Below the pieces are notes generated by a model. The model was not told the DNA's origin. It did no database searches and worked only from the letters and a program-made list of their open reading frames with translations. Positions 42,518-51,491 of a stretch of DNA of 60,746 nucleotides are shown here, piece after piece. Source of the stretch: Anaerolineae bacterium (lineage in GTDB: Bacteria > Chloroflexota > Anaerolineae > JAADDB01); assembly GCA_015490995.1 (NCBI GenBank), contig WFWT01000146.1:1-60746 (forward strand), read 5' to 3'. The translations under genes and the position numbers were made by a program. Positions within the stretch are counted from its first letter, which is position 1, and every line of letters starts with the position of its first letter.

Positions 42518-43285
42518 TTACTGTTCCTCAGTTACACAGAGGAACAGCCGGCTCTTATCCCCTCGGTAGATATAGCGAACCTCTCCGGCAACTAACACCA
42601 CTTCATAGCCAGGTGTCTGTACCTGAGCGTAGGCCTGTCCCGGCTGAGGACACCCCGCACTGGCATCCGGCCACATGACTTCCTCGGCCTTCACCACCTC
42701 TATAGCGGACGTTTCGATGCCCAGACGTTGCGCCAGATCGGCCACAGCAGCGGTCCGGGCTTCTTCCAGCGAGAGGGGAGAAGCCCGGGATGCGACTTCC
42801 GCCTGTCGGCATATCCACAATGCGCCTTGGCTGCTGACCACGTAAATAGGGGTATCCTGATACTGGTACACCAAGGCTTCCCCTTCTCCAAATGTGGGAA
42901 GATCTCCCAACAGTTGATCCAGGCACACCAACTCAGCAGGGTTCACCTGTTGGGCCAGATCCGTCCACGGCACCGCCTCGGGGGATACCCCTAAGGAGTT
43001 GGCGAGCGCTTGTTGCACTTGGGCCGCGATTTCGCGGGGACGCCACACTGTGGGTTGGGCTTCCGGGGGTCGCGGTACGGCCAGAGTTTCCGTGGGCACC
43101 GGTGAAATGGGGGTATTACCGCTCATCACCTGAGGCACAACTTGGGATCTCGGTGAGGGTGTCATCTCCGGTGTGGCTACCACTCGGGTTACTGTCGGTA
43201 GCATCTGGGGTTCACCACACGCGGTCAATACCAAAACCAAAATCCCCAGAAATCCTCCCAACAACCCATTCATCCGATGTATCAT
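42518..43285 (-). CDS. Hypothetical lipoprotein
   Basis: A 255-residue predicted lipoprotein. Start MIHRMNGLLGG follows GGAGGG; lipobox LVLTAC. A Pro/Thr-rich linker (about 30-80) precedes a globular domain with LANSLGVSPEAVPWTDL, YQYQDTPIYVV and LAQRLGIETSAIEVVKAEEVMWPDASAGCPQPG. The last stretch recalls short secreted domains, with three Cys in the domain, that occur in other lipoproteins; I do not recognise a named family. It lies 57 bases behind the PHP gene on the same strand, so co-transcription is likely. Confidence 0.78.
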   Translation of the reverse strand: MIHRMNGLLGGFLGILVLVLTACGEPQMLPTVTRVVATPEMTPSPRSQVVPQVMSGNTPISPVPTETLAVPRPPEAQPTVWRPREIAAQVQQALANSLGVSPEAVPWTDLAQQVNPAELVCLDQLLGDLPTFGEGEALVYQYQDTPIYVVSSQGALWICRQAEVASRASPLSLEEARTAAVADLAQRLGIETSAIEVVKAEEVMWPDASAGCPQPGQAYAQVQTPGYEVVLVAGEVRYIYRGDKSRLFLCVTEEQ

Positions 43286-43342
43286 GACTGGCACCCTCCT
43301 CTTCGGTTTGGCCCGATAGTACAGGCTCATGGTTAGCACGTA

Positions 43343-44287
43343 TTACCCAACGGTGAGGTGACGTACAAAGGGAGCCACGCGTGCCTGTAATGTCTCAAAT
43401 TGGGGCCATGTCAACCCCTGTTCACCCAAGTGCACATCCTTATGTAAGCCATGGAAATCACTTCCTCCCGTTTTCACCATACCAAGGTGGTCTGCCAATC
43501 GCGCAAAGCGTTCACACCATTGTTGATTCTCCGCCTCCGAGCATCCCGCACACACCCGCGTTTTGTGATAGGGATACCACACTTCTAACCCCAACACTCC
43601 CAGGCGACGGGCGCGAGCGATCATTGCCGGCAGATCGCGCACGGCCGTATACAGGCCTGGATGGGCCAGTACGGGTATGCCGCCTGCCCGCCGAATCACA
43701 TTTACCGCTTCCTCCAACCGGAGGGCAAAGGGTCGGGGCACGTACGCGGGGCTATCCGGGCGTAACAAACGGGCAAACACCGCGTCGGTATCGGGAAACT
43801 CCTCAGGATGATGACGTACCAGAACCCGGGCAATGTGAGGACGTCCGGGCACCCCACGTGCCAAGGCCAACACTTCGTCCCAAGTGATTCGGTACCCCAG
43901 CTCGCGCAGCCGCTCCACCTGAGCCCGTTTTTGCGCAACGCGACCGGCTTGTACCCGCTGTAACACCTCCAGGAGCTCTGGATCACGGTGGTTAATCCAA
44001 TACCCTAACAGGTCCAGATCGTGAAAATCTCGCTCCGGCTCGTGTCGCAGACTCAGCTCCACGGCGGGAATCACGTGAACGTTATACGCTGCTCCGGCAG
44101 CCAGTGCCTCGTCTACACCGTCAACCGCATCGTGGTCTGTAATTGCCAGTACTTGCACTCCCACCCGCGCCGCCCAGGCAACGACATCCGACGGTGTCAT
44201 GGAGCCATCCGAACACGTTGTGTGCACCTGTAGGTCCACGGGGAAACGAGCAGGAGGGGAGGTACCGGTAGCCTCAGTTGCCTTCAT
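43343..44287 (-). CDS. PHP-domain metal-dependent phosphoesterase
   Basis: A 314-residue PHP protein of the TrpH/YciV (RNase AM-like) group. Metal-binding motifs: VDLQVHTTCSDGSMTP, AITDHDAVDG, the glutamate in IPAVELS, AHPGLY and GGSDFHG. All are intact. Relatives hydrolyse 3',5'-nucleoside bisphosphates or RNA 5' ends; the exact substrate is not shown. ATG follows GGAGGAAA. It lies back to back with trpB2. Confidence 0.9.
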   Translation of the reverse strand: MKATEATGTSPPARFPVDLQVHTTCSDGSMTPSDVVAWAARVGVQVLAITDHDAVDGVDEALAAGAAYNVHVIPAVELSLRHEPERDFHDLDLLGYWINHRDPELLEVLQRVQAGRVAQKRAQVERLRELGYRITWDEVLALARGVPGRPHIARVLVRHHPEEFPDTDAVFARLLRPDSPAYVPRPFALRLEEAVNVIRRAGGIPVLAHPGLYTAVRDLPAMIARARRLGVLGLEVWYPYHKTRVCAGCSEAENQQWCERFARLADHLGMVKTGGSDFHGLHKDVHLGEQGLTWPQFETLQARVAPFVRHLTVG

Positions 44288-44371
44288 CGGTCATTTCCTC
44301 CGGGAAAGGGTGATGCCGCGAGAGGAGCATAAAACGACCTGTGCCCATGGTTAGACACGCCACTCCGCACC

Positions 44372-44377
44372 ATTATA
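44372..44377 (-). promoter_or_regulatory. Candidate -10 of the PHP gene
   Basis: TATAAT on the minus strand, 85 bases before the ATG. The -35 is weak. Confidence 0.4.
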
Positions 44378-44443
44378 TCGCTATCCGGACAAAATGGGAA
44401 CGCGAGACGACCATAGCGCGTCCCCTCCCGGGGAGGTTCCGGC

Positions 44444-44472
44444 TTGCCGACATCCTAAGTCCTGACTACAAT
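44444..44472 (+). promoter_or_regulatory. Promoter of trpB2
   Basis: TTGCCG (44444-44449), 17-bp spacer, TACAAT (44467-44472). The leader would be about 139 bases. Confidence 0.55.
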
Positions 44473-44540
44473 AAGGGTCACCCTGCTCCTACGACAGTAG
44501 CCAGGGCAGATGGGAAGGACCCCCTACGCTCACCCTCACA

Positions 44541-44573
44541 CGTTGCCCGCAAACAGGAAATTCGCGGGCAACG
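44541..44573 (+). promoter_or_regulatory. Leader hairpin before trpB2
   Basis: CGTTGCCCGC and GCGGGCAACG form a 10-bp perfect stem with a 13-base loop, 25 bases before the AGGAGGAG ribosome binding site. No T-run follows, so it may act on translation or stability rather than as a terminator. Confidence 0.5.
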
Positions 44574-44617
44574 AGCAGTGCGGTCATCTAACCTTCAACC
44601 AGGAGGAGTAGCAGGCC

Positions 44618-45988
44618 ATGGAGCGCACCAAGTTCTTGTTGGATGAGCGAGACTTACCCCGAGCGTGGTACAACATCAATGCGGACTTGCCTGCAGCCGG
44701 CATCCAACTCCCCCCTGTGTTACACCCGGGCACAGGCAAGCCCATAGGGCCGGATGACCTGGCCCCCCTGTTCCCGATGGCTCTCATCGGCCAGGAGGTC
44801 AGCACCGAACGTTGGATCGAGATTCCCGAGCCGGTCTTGGCCGTGTACCGAATGTGGCGACCCACCCCCTTAATTCGCGCCCGGCGATGGGAAAAGGCCC
44901 TGGACACACCAGCGCACATCTACTTCAAGTACGAAGGGGTAAGCCCATCCGGGAGCCACAAACCCAACACTGCAGTCGCTCAGGCGTTTTACAACGCCCA
45001 AGAAGGGGTTCGTCGTCTCACCACAGAGACGGGAGCAGGCCAATGGGGCAGCGCCCTGGCCTTTGCTGCCCGTCAGTTCAACCTGGAACTCAAGGTGTAC
45101 ATGGTGAAGGTCAGCTACCACCAGAAGCCTTATCGTCGGGTGCTGATGGAAACTTACGGTGCCGAAGTAGTGCCCAGCCCCAGCCCGGATACCAATGCCG
45201 GCCGCAGCATCCTGGCCAAAGACCCGGAAAACCCGGGCAGCTTGGGTATTGCCATTTCCGAGGCCGTAGAGGACGCTGCCATCCATGATGACACGAAGTA
45301 TTCCCTGGGCTCCGTGTTAAACCACGTCCTCATGCACCAGACCATCATCGGCCTGGAAGCCCAGAAGCAGTTTGAACTGGCAGGTGAGGCACCCGATATC
45401 CTGATCGGAGCTATTGGTGGCGGGAGTAACTTCGCCGGTTTTACCTTCCCCTTCTTGCGGGACAAGATCACGCAAGGGAAGGCGTATCGGGTGATTGCTG
45501 TGGAACCTACGGCTGCTCCTAGCCTTACCAAGGGGCTATACACGTACGACTTCGGTGATACCGCCCAAATGACCCCCCTTATAAAGATGTACACCCTGGG
45601 TCACACGTTTATGCCCCCCCCTATTCATGCTGGAGGCCTGCGCTATCATGGAATGGCCGCCCAGGTGTGTGCCCTGTACGATAAAGGGCTCATCGAAGCT
45701 CGCGCGGTGCCCCAGACGGCTGTTTTTGAAGCGGCTGTTCACTTCGCCCGCCATGAGGGAATTGTACCCGCGCCGGAAAGCGCGCACGCGGTTCGGGTGG
45801 CCATGGAAGAAGCCCTTAAAGCGCGCGAGCGTGGGGAGAAGGTAGTCATTGCCTTTAACCTCTCAGGGCATGGACACTTTGACCTGGCCGCTTATGACGC
45901 TTATTTGGCCGGACAGCTGGAGGATTACGATTATCCGGAGGAGCAGGTCCGAGAAGCGCTAAAACACTTACCCCAAATCCGCACGTAA
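44618..45988 (+). CDS. trpB2: Tryptophan synthase beta-like PLP enzyme TrpB2
   Basis: A 456-residue TrpB of the second (TrpB2) type, longer than TrpB1. The PLP Lys lies in [10 protein letters not shown]; the phosphate-binding loop is [26 protein letters not shown] is the substrate-side motif. N-terminal [13 protein letters not shown] and C-terminal [15 protein letters not shown] are TrpB2 marks. It joins indole and serine into tryptophan. No trpA or other trp gene is nearby, as is common for TrpB2, so indole salvage is likely. Confidence 0.95.
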   Translation: MERTKFLLDERDLPRAWYNINADLPAAGIQLPPVLHPGTGKPIGPDDLAPLFPMALIGQEVSTERWIEIPEPVLAVYRMWRPTPLIRARRWEKALDTPAHIYFKYEGVSPSGSHKPNTAVAQAFYNAQEGVRRLTTETGAGQWGSALAFAARQFNLELKVYMVKVSYHQKPYRRVLMETYGAEVVPSPSPDTNAGRSILAKDPENPGSLGIAISEAVEDAAIHDDTKYSLGSVLNHVLMHQTIIGLEAQKQFELAGEAPDILIGAIGGGSNFAGFTFPFLRDKITQGKAYRVIAVEPTAAPSLTKGLYTYDFGDTAQMTPLIKMYTLGHTFMPPPIHAGGLRYHGMAAQVCALYDKGLIEARAVPQTAVFEAAVHFARHEGIVPAPESAHAVRVAMEEALKARERGEKVVIAFNLSGHGHFDLAAYDAYLAGQLEDYDYPEEQVREALKHLPQIRT

Positions 45989-46050
45989 TGCTACAACCAT
46001 CGCTTGCTTTAGCCAGCAGTACAGGATACTCACAACGGCGCCCAAAAACC

Positions 46051-46076
46051 GGGGCGGCTCCATAGGGGGCCGCCCC
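46051..46076. terminator. Bidirectional terminator between trpB2 and the FmdB gene
   Basis: GGGGCGGC and GCCGCCCC pair (8 bp, 10-base loop). On the minus strand GGTTTTTGGG follows, so it is a good terminator for the FmdB gene, and also stops trpB2. Confidence 0.75.
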
Positions 46077-46318
46077 TATTCATCGGAACTTCCGGTCGTG
46101 CTTTCCGCTTGTTTCTCCTGGCTCTTCCCTTTGCCGTTATCCCGGCGACTATCGGTGATATACCACCCTGACCCCTTAAAGTGAATTGCCGGTGGCTTCA
46201 GTAGACGAACGACCTCCTCATGCCCTTCAGGACAGCGCGGCATGCTGGTGTCGGAAAAGGACTGCAACCGCTCGAACTCAGCCCCACACACCTGACAGCG
46301 ATACGCGTAAATCGGCAT
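46076..46318 (-). CDS. FmdB-family zinc ribbon protein
   Basis: An 80-residue protein starting MPIYAYRCQVCGAEFE, typical of the FmdB/CxxC regulatory protein family. First zinc knuckle CQVC; the second is CPEGH rather than CXXC, so the metal site may use Cys and His. Body LLKPPAIHFKGSGWYITD and a basic/Gln-rich disordered tail. The ATG three codons after an upstream one is chosen, as the family always begins MPIY. Function is not well known; a regulator or ribosome-related role has been suggested. Confidence 0.9.
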   Translation of the reverse strand: MPIYAYRCQVCGAEFERLQSFSDTSMPRCPEGHEEVVRLLKPPAIHFKGSGWYITDSRRDNGKGKSQEKQAESTTGSSDE

Positions 46319-46420
46319 CGTTCTCACCTCCGTTCCCCTTCGGGTTTTATCACATCAGCCTACCAGAACATCAGTAATGGGTTGCAACAGCCCCGTGGCA
46401 TCGTTCTGGCCAGATGAAAA

Positions 46421-46464
46421 CGGCGTGAGAAGAACAGCGTATTATCGCCGGTCCTCACACGCCG
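46421..46464 (-). terminator. Probable terminator of the unknown gene
   Basis: CGGCGTG and CACGCCG pair; in the minus direction TTTTCATC follows. The stem is short and the loop long, so only moderate confidence. Confidence 0.45.
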
Positions 46465-46545
46465 CTTTTACACACCGGTTATGCGCCATCACCACGGCCC
46501 CACCCGGGGCCCACATCGCGCCACCATCTACCTCAGTCAGGCTTA

Positions 46546-47178
46546 TCAAGATGCCTTCCCCCAGAAACGGGAAAGGTGTTGATCGGCTACCCAAGCGTTC
46601 GCCTCAAAGAAAGCATACGCCCGTCGCAAGGGGGAAGGGGGCAGCTCGGACATCGGTTTGATTCCTGCCCGGTATATGACCTGCTCGATTTCTTCCAGTC
46701 GATCCCAGATTTCTGCAGGGGAACGGGGAGCCGGAATGTCCGCGTACGTGTGGCTGGGAAAGATATGCCGCAAAGGGAAGGTCACCGCTTCCCTGGGCAA
46801 CTCGGGTGTAATGGCCAGCGCGATGGTCGCCATTGCAAATGCCACCAGCTGACGCCCCACCCGTTCCACCTGCTCCGGCAAGGCAAGGTCAATGCCCACC
46901 TCCTGGAGCCATGTCCAGTCCGTGAGCAGCTTGTTTAATAAATAGGACCACTCCCGAATATCCCGTGAGGCCTCGGTGCGCATGGTCAGGGTAAACCCTT
47001 CCCGCGCCTCGGCCAGATACTGTAATGCGTCCTGCAACGAGGGCAACGACCGACGCCGTATATGATACACCAGTTCCTGAAGAATCGCCTCCGAAAGCGC
47101 CTCACGGGTGGCGGTGGCCACGTTCCGTACGGCCACGAAGTGCATCAACACTTCACCGGTATCCCACGCACGTCCCAT
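46546..47178 (-). CDS. Hypothetical protein downstream of the min genes
   Basis: A 210-residue mostly helical protein I do not recognise. ATG at 47178 (MGRAWDTGEV) follows GAGGGG; a further ATG (MHFVAV) at 47145 is possible. Visible stretches: LQELVYHIRRRSLPSLQDALQYL, MATIALAITPELPREAVTFPL, PSPLRRAYAFFEANAWVAD. No signal peptide or clear membrane segment. It has its own TTGGCA/TATACT promoter 63 bases upstream of the ATG, so it is not simply part of the min operon. Confidence 0.72.
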   Translation of the reverse strand: MGRAWDTGEVLMHFVAVRNVATATREALSEAILQELVYHIRRRSLPSLQDALQYLAEAREGFTLTMRTEASRDIREWSYLLNKLLTDWTWLQEVGIDLALPEQVERVGRQLVAFAMATIALAITPELPREAVTFPLRHIFPSHTYADIPAPRSPAEIWDRLEEIEQVIYRAGIKPMSELPPSPLRRAYAFFEANAWVADQHLSRFWGKAS

Positions 47179-47240
47179 ACACCCCTCACATCCGTTCCTC
47201 GTCTGTCCCCTAGCATGCCTATGCTCTATCTTAATGACAG

Positions 47241-47269
47241 AGTATATCCACATCGCCGGAAATTGCCAA
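47241..47269 (-). promoter_or_regulatory. Promoter of the unknown gene
   Basis: On the minus strand TTGGCA (47269-47264), 17-bp spacer, TATACT (47246-47241). Confidence 0.65.
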
Positions 47270-47341
47270 AGCGCTCCTCAGGGCTTTAAGCCACAACCGA
47301 GGGGGGGCGTCCACACGTGAAGCAAGCGGGGGGCAAGCGAG

Positions 47342-48139
47342 TTATCCGCGGCCCAGCAACTTACTGAACCACTGCCACACACCCGAAGAGGTGTCCGGCA
47401 AGGTGATGGGGACCTCCTCACCCAACAGGCGTCGGGCCACATCCTGAAAGGCTTTGGCCGCACGAGAAGCCCCATCGAGGGTTACAGGGGTTCCCCGATT
47501 GCTGGAGACCAGAATCGCATCGTCCTCGGGAATGACGCCGATCAGGCGGAGCGCCAGAATGTCCAGGACATCCTCCACGCTCAGCATCTCACCGCGATGT
47601 ACCATTTGCAGGTCCACTCGGTTAATGAGCAACCACACGTCGTTCTTTCCTTCAGCCTCCACCAGGCCGATCACCCTATCGGCATCCCGCACTGCAGCGA
47701 CTTCGGGTGTTGTGACCACGATCACCGTATCCGCGGGGACCACCGCGTTGCGGAAGCCCTGCTCAATGCCTGCGGGGGAATCGATAAGGATAAAGTCAAA
47801 CGCCTCGCGTAACTGCCGACACAGAGCGTTCATTTGCGCCGGGTTCACAGCTGTCTTATCGCGCGTCTGTGCCGCGGGCAACAAGTACAAACCCTCCACG
47901 CGTTTATCCTTCACGAGGGCTTGCCGTAACCCACAGGCACCTTCCACCACGTCCACCAGGTCATACACGACCCGGTTTTCCAGGCCCATGATCACGTCCA
48001 GGTTACGCAAACCGATATCCGCGTCCACCACCACAGTGCGACGTCCTAGACGAGCGAGTGCAATACCCAGGTTGGCGGTGGTAGTTGTTTTGCCCACCCC
48101 ACCTTTTCCTGAGGTGACGGTGACAACTTGCCCTGTCAT
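47342..48139 (-). CDS. minD: Septum site-determining protein MinD
   Basis: A 265-residue ParA-type ATPase that places the division site. Deviant Walker A SGKGGVGKTTT at 10-20, ADIGLRNLDVIMGLENRVVYD, and IDSPAGIEQGF. The C-terminal SSGVWQWFSKLLGRG is an amphipathic helix of the kind that anchors MinD in the membrane when ATP is bound. It follows minC; no minE is present, as in many bacteria that use DivIVA or another topology factor. Confidence 0.96.
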   Translation of the reverse strand: MTGQVVTVTSGKGGVGKTTTTANLGIALARLGRRTVVVDADIGLRNLDVIMGLENRVVYDLVDVVEGACGLRQALVKDKRVEGLYLLPAAQTRDKTAVNPAQMNALCRQLREAFDFILIDSPAGIEQGFRNAVVPADTVIVVTTPEVAAVRDADRVIGLVEAEGKNDVWLLINRVDLQMVHRGEMLSVEDVLDILALRLIGVIPEDDAILVSSNRGTPVTLDGASRAAKAFQDVARRLLGEEVPITLPDTSSGVWQWFSKLLGRG

Positions 48140-48213
48140 GGGCGTCTCCTCCCTCTGTCAAAAGGGTAGGCCCCGGACGTGTGGCTCACGTCCGACGGGT
48201 CATGCACGGCCGT

Positions 48214-48927
48214 TCACTCCCTGTACAACCCGTTTTTCACCCGATGTCGGTACCACCGACGCCAGGGTTCCACGACAATGTGCCCCTCCTCCACCCGAGC
48301 TATTTCGGGTGCATCCGGGAGGGCAGATGTATCTCCCTGGGCCACAATGGGACCAATGCGTACCTGTGTGGGAGCGAATACCAGCGCGGCGATAAACACT
48401 TCGGTGCGATCGGGCACTCCCGCGTGGACAACCCCTTGTAAGCGCCCCCACACGATCAGGAAACCACCACAAATGACTTCCGCGCCCGGATGTACGTCGC
48501 CGATAACGACAAGGGAGCCTGCCTCCTCTACACGTTGGCCGGACCGCACAGGGCCAAACACTATTGTAGCCGGTTCAGCGCCGAGCGTCGAAGGCAACAT
48601 GTCGCCAGATGGCTGCACAGGGGGGCCAAGACCGGTCTCCAGGCCTAGAGCTGCCGCGTGGCGTTGGGTGGCCTCTGAGGAGGTCCATATAGCCCAAAGG
48701 GTGACCCCGTAACGGTGTAACAATTGCCCCAGCGCGTCCAGTGCCTCAGGGGCGAGGTGCCGTTCCCCCACGTATACGGCCACCCGTCCCCCACGGAAGA
48801 AGTCCGGTTTACGGCCTAGATGATCTTCCAGCTCGGCCAAGAGGTCATCCCATGGGCCCTCGCCGAGGGTGATGGTCAGGCCGTCCTTTGTACCCCGAAT
48901 GCGCACCTGCGATGACACGACCGTCAA
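48214..48927 (-). CDS. minC: Septum site-determining protein MinC
   Basis: A 237-residue division inhibitor. N-terminal domain IRGTKDGLTITLGEG ... LLAELEDHLGRKPDFF, C-terminal beta-helix with GPVRSGQRVEEAGSLVVIGDVHPGAEVICGG and VWGRLQGVVHAG. The start is a best guess: TTG at 48927 lies six bases after a G-run and overlaps the mrdA stop (48929-48931) by 0-1 base; GTG at 48918 is an alternative. Activated by MinD at the membrane it blocks FtsZ ring assembly. In operon with mre genes. Confidence 0.9.
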   Translation of the reverse strand: MTVVSSQVRIRGTKDGLTITLGEGPWDDLLAELEDHLGRKPDFFRGGRVAVYVGERHLAPEALDALGQLLHRYGVTLWAIWTSSEATQRHAAALGLETGLGPPVQPSGDMLPSTLGAEPATIVFGPVRSGQRVEEAGSLVVIGDVHPGAEVICGGFLIVWGRLQGVVHAGVPDRTEVFIAALVFAPTQVRIGPIVAQGDTSALPDAPEIARVEEGHIVVEPWRRWYRHRVKNGLYRE

Positions 48928-48928
48928 G

Positions 48929-50950
48929 TCAGTCCCCCCCTTCCGGGCTGGCCTGCTGGATAGGTGTGGCGTCCACACCGAAATAGGCGGCCAGTACTTC
49001 CCGCGCAATGGGCACAGCGGTAGCCGAGCCCTCTCCACCACCAAAGACAAAGACGACAATGGCCACTTCTGGATCTTCGTAAGGGGCGTACGCAGTAAAC
49101 CACGCGTGGGTCGGCAGGTTCCCTTGCTCATTCCGGTCGATACGCCCATCGCCGTCCAGATCAGCGGCGAACTCCGCCGTGCCTGTCTTACCCGCTACTG
49201 TAATCCCCGGCAACGCGGCCCGCCGTGCGGTCCCGCGCGGACCGTACACGGCGAGGTACATCCCACGGCGGACAATCTCCAAGTTCGCGTCGCTTACCGG
49301 CAAGCGGCGAATTACCTCTGGCTCAAAGGAACGCACCACACGGCCTTCCGCGTCTACTATTTGATAGACGATCTGGGGGCGGTAAAGGATACCACCGTTG
49401 GCCACCGCGGCTGTAGCATTCACCACCTGTAAGGGCGTTGACAGCACAAAGCCCTGCCCAATGGCCATGTTGTACGTGTCACCGGTAGTCCAGGACTCCG
49501 CGTACGTCAGGCGCTTCCAACGGGAGGTAGGAATTAACCCCCGATGTTCCCCGGGCAAATCAATCCCCGAAAGTTCGCCGTACCCGAATTGACGGGCATA
49601 ATAGGCGAGCGTGTCATTGCCCAGGCCGGGAAAGTCCTGGTAACCACCTCCTACGATGTAGAAGAAGATGTCGCACGAGACTTCCAATGCCTGTTCAACG
49701 TTGATCAGGCCGTGTTTTCCCCCGTACTTGGCAATCCAGCACACAAACCGTTGGGCCTGGGTGGGATCGTCTGGAAAATACTTGTTGGGCAACCACAGTT
49801 CGCCTTCGGCCAGGATACGGGTACGGGGTGTGATGACCCCTTCTTCCAGGGCTGCGGCCGCGACAACCAACTTAAACGTGGACCCTGGTGGATAAATGCC
49901 GCTGATGGCCTGGTTCAAAAGCGGTCGCCAAGGATCAGAGAGAAGCGCTTGATAGCGCTCAGGGTCAATGCCCGCGGCAAACCAGTTGTTGTCAAAGGTA
50001 GGCAGGCTGACCATGCTAAGGATGGCCCCCGTGCGCACATCTTCCAGGATAACCGCGCCTGCCGGAGCACCCGCCTCTTCCAGGTGACGCCGCAGGATAG
50101 CCTCAACTTGCCGTTGCAGCTCCAGGTCGATGGTTAACACCAGGCTGTATCCCGGTTGAGGGGGCCTTTCGCTGAGGGTGCGTATCATTCGCCCCTGCAC
50201 ATCGACGACGATTTCCCGTTCGCCGTCCATTCCACGCAACACATCCTCGTAGGTAGCCTCGAGTCCCGCCAGGCCGATCCACTGATCCGGCCGGTAGCCA
50301 CGAGCTTCGTAAGTCTGCCACTGGTTAGCCGGGATAGGTCCCATGTAACCCACAATGTGAGCGAGCAACGGCCCGTTGAGATACTCCCGCACAGGCACGG
50401 CCCGCACGCGCACCCCGGGCAGGCTGGGACGTTGTTCTTCCAGGTAGAGCGCAAGCCAGCGAGGCACCTTACGGGCGATAACAACAGGCCGATAAGCCGC
50501 ACCTAATCGTTCATCCTCTACCTCTTCCCAAATCGCTTGAGCATTGGAAAACAGCAAGGTCATCGTCTCACCGTAGACCGTTGTGGTCAACGACTCCGTA
50601 GCGACCACAGGGCCGGCGACCGGCATGGGAGGGGTTTGAAGCATCTGCAACGTCTCTTCCAAGATCGCCAGAGCCTCTCCTTTGTCTTCGGGGAGGAACT
50701 GTGGAATCACTTCCACTTGAAACATGGGACGATTGCGCACGAGGACCCGGTACTGCCGGTCATACATGATTCCGCGCGGGGCAGGCCAGGGCATAATGCG
50801 GATAGCGTTTTCTCGCGCCTGAACATAATAGCGGGCGGGGTTGCCCAGCTGGAGGCGCGCTAATTGCCCCACCACCGCCACAAAAGCCAACACCATACCC
50901 AATATCAAGAGGTACAATCGCTCACCGGCCTGAGGACGTTCTTCGTACAT
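48929..50950 (-). CDS. mrdA: Penicillin-binding protein 2 (MrdA), cell elongation transpeptidase
   Basis: A 673-residue class B PBP with an N-terminal membrane segment (LYLLILGMVLAFVAVVGQLA), a dimerisation region, and transpeptidase motifs SXXK in GSTFK, SXN-like SCD, and KTGTA. Shared IRIMPWPAPRGIMYD and ATYEDVLRGMDGER are PBP2 marks. An ATG at 50950 seven bases after mreD is preferred; a GTG at 50971 is possible. RodA, its usual glycosyltransferase partner, is not in the window. Builds peptidoglycan in the Rod complex with MreBCD. Confidence 0.95.
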   Translation of the reverse strand: MYEERPQAGERLYLLILGMVLAFVAVVGQLARLQLGNPARYYVQARENAIRIMPWPAPRGIMYDRQYRVLVRNRPMFQVEVIPQFLPEDKGEALAILEETLQMLQTPPMPVAGPVVATESLTTTVYGETMTLLFSNAQAIWEEVEDERLGAAYRPVVIARKVPRWLALYLEEQRPSLPGVRVRAVPVREYLNGPLLAHIVGYMGPIPANQWQTYEARGYRPDQWIGLAGLEATYEDVLRGMDGEREIVVDVQGRMIRTLSERPPQPGYSLVLTIDLELQRQVEAILRRHLEEAGAPAGAVILEDVRTGAILSMVSLPTFDNNWFAAGIDPERYQALLSDPWRPLLNQAISGIYPPGSTFKLVVAAAALEEGVITPRTRILAEGELWLPNKYFPDDPTQAQRFVCWIAKYGGKHGLINVEQALEVSCDIFFYIVGGGYQDFPGLGNDTLAYYARQFGYGELSGIDLPGEHRGLIPTSRWKRLTYAESWTTGDTYNMAIGQGFVLSTPLQVVNATAAVANGGILYRPQIVYQIVDAEGRVVRSFEPEVIRRLPVSDANLEIVRRGMYLAVYGPRGTARRAALPGITVAGKTGTAEFAADLDGDGRIDRNEQGNLPTHAWFTAYAPYEDPEVAIVVFVFGGGEGSATAVPIAREVLAAYFGVDATPIQQASPEGGD

Positions 50951-50957
50951 TGTCGCG

Positions 50958-51491
50958 TCAACGCCGAACACGCCATAAGCGTTCGTCAGGGACCCGTGGG
51001 TGGATGTAATTCAGGATAACCAGCGTCAGCCAAGTCACTCCCCCTGTGTAGGCCGCACCCAACAACGTACCTTCTTGAAGCCACATGGTCCAAGGCGCTA
51101 CATATCCCCACAATCGCGCCACAGGTATCTGAAGTATACCATACATTAGAGCGCCCAGCCCGCCTGCGAGGAAGGGGACAAGAAAACGACTACTGAGAAC
51201 GGTGCGGTGTGCCCAGCCTGCCGCATAGCCTACCAACATAAGGGGCAATGTCAGAATGCCGACCGGATGGGCAGCAAGCATGTCCAACAAGAGGCCTGTC
51301 AAAGCAGCCCAAGCCAGACCGGCCCAGGAGCCAAAGTGGAGGGCTAAGGCTATCGTCCAGGCAGCCGCGAGGGATGGCTGAGCATATCTCACTTGCAACC
51401 AGGGCATAAGGGCCATATCGGCCACTGCTGCTGCCCAGGCCGCCAACAGGAATAAAAGGACCGCGGCACGCCACCAGGAAGATCGCCGCAT
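50958..51491 (-). CDS. mreD: Rod shape-determining protein MreD
   Basis: A 177-residue membrane protein with about five hydrophobic segments; GLLLDMLAAHPVGILTLPLML is characteristic. It starts at TAATG, overlapping the mreC stop by one base. MreD helps link MreB, MreC and the peptidoglycan synthases. Confidence 0.9.
   Translation of the reverse strand: MRRSSWWRAAVLLFLLAAWAAAVADMALMPWLQVRYAQPSLAAAWTIALALHFGSWAGLAWAALTGLLLDMLAAHPVGILTLPLMLVGYAAGWAHRTVLSSRFLVPFLAGGLGALMYGILQIPVARLWGYVAPWTMWLQEGTLLGAAYTGGVTWLTLVILNYIHPRVPDERLWRVRR

Larger units (their letters stand above)
44288..44617. other. Divergent intergenic region with trpB2 leader
   Basis: 330 bases with promoters for the PHP gene and trpB2 and a leader hairpin. 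I find no T-box consensus and no leader peptide with Trp codons. Confidence 0.65.

Noticed and set aside
47454-48395. Plus-strand frame of 313 residues opposite minD and minC
   Set aside because: Antisense shadow with unusual Ser/Thr/Arg composition and no domain.
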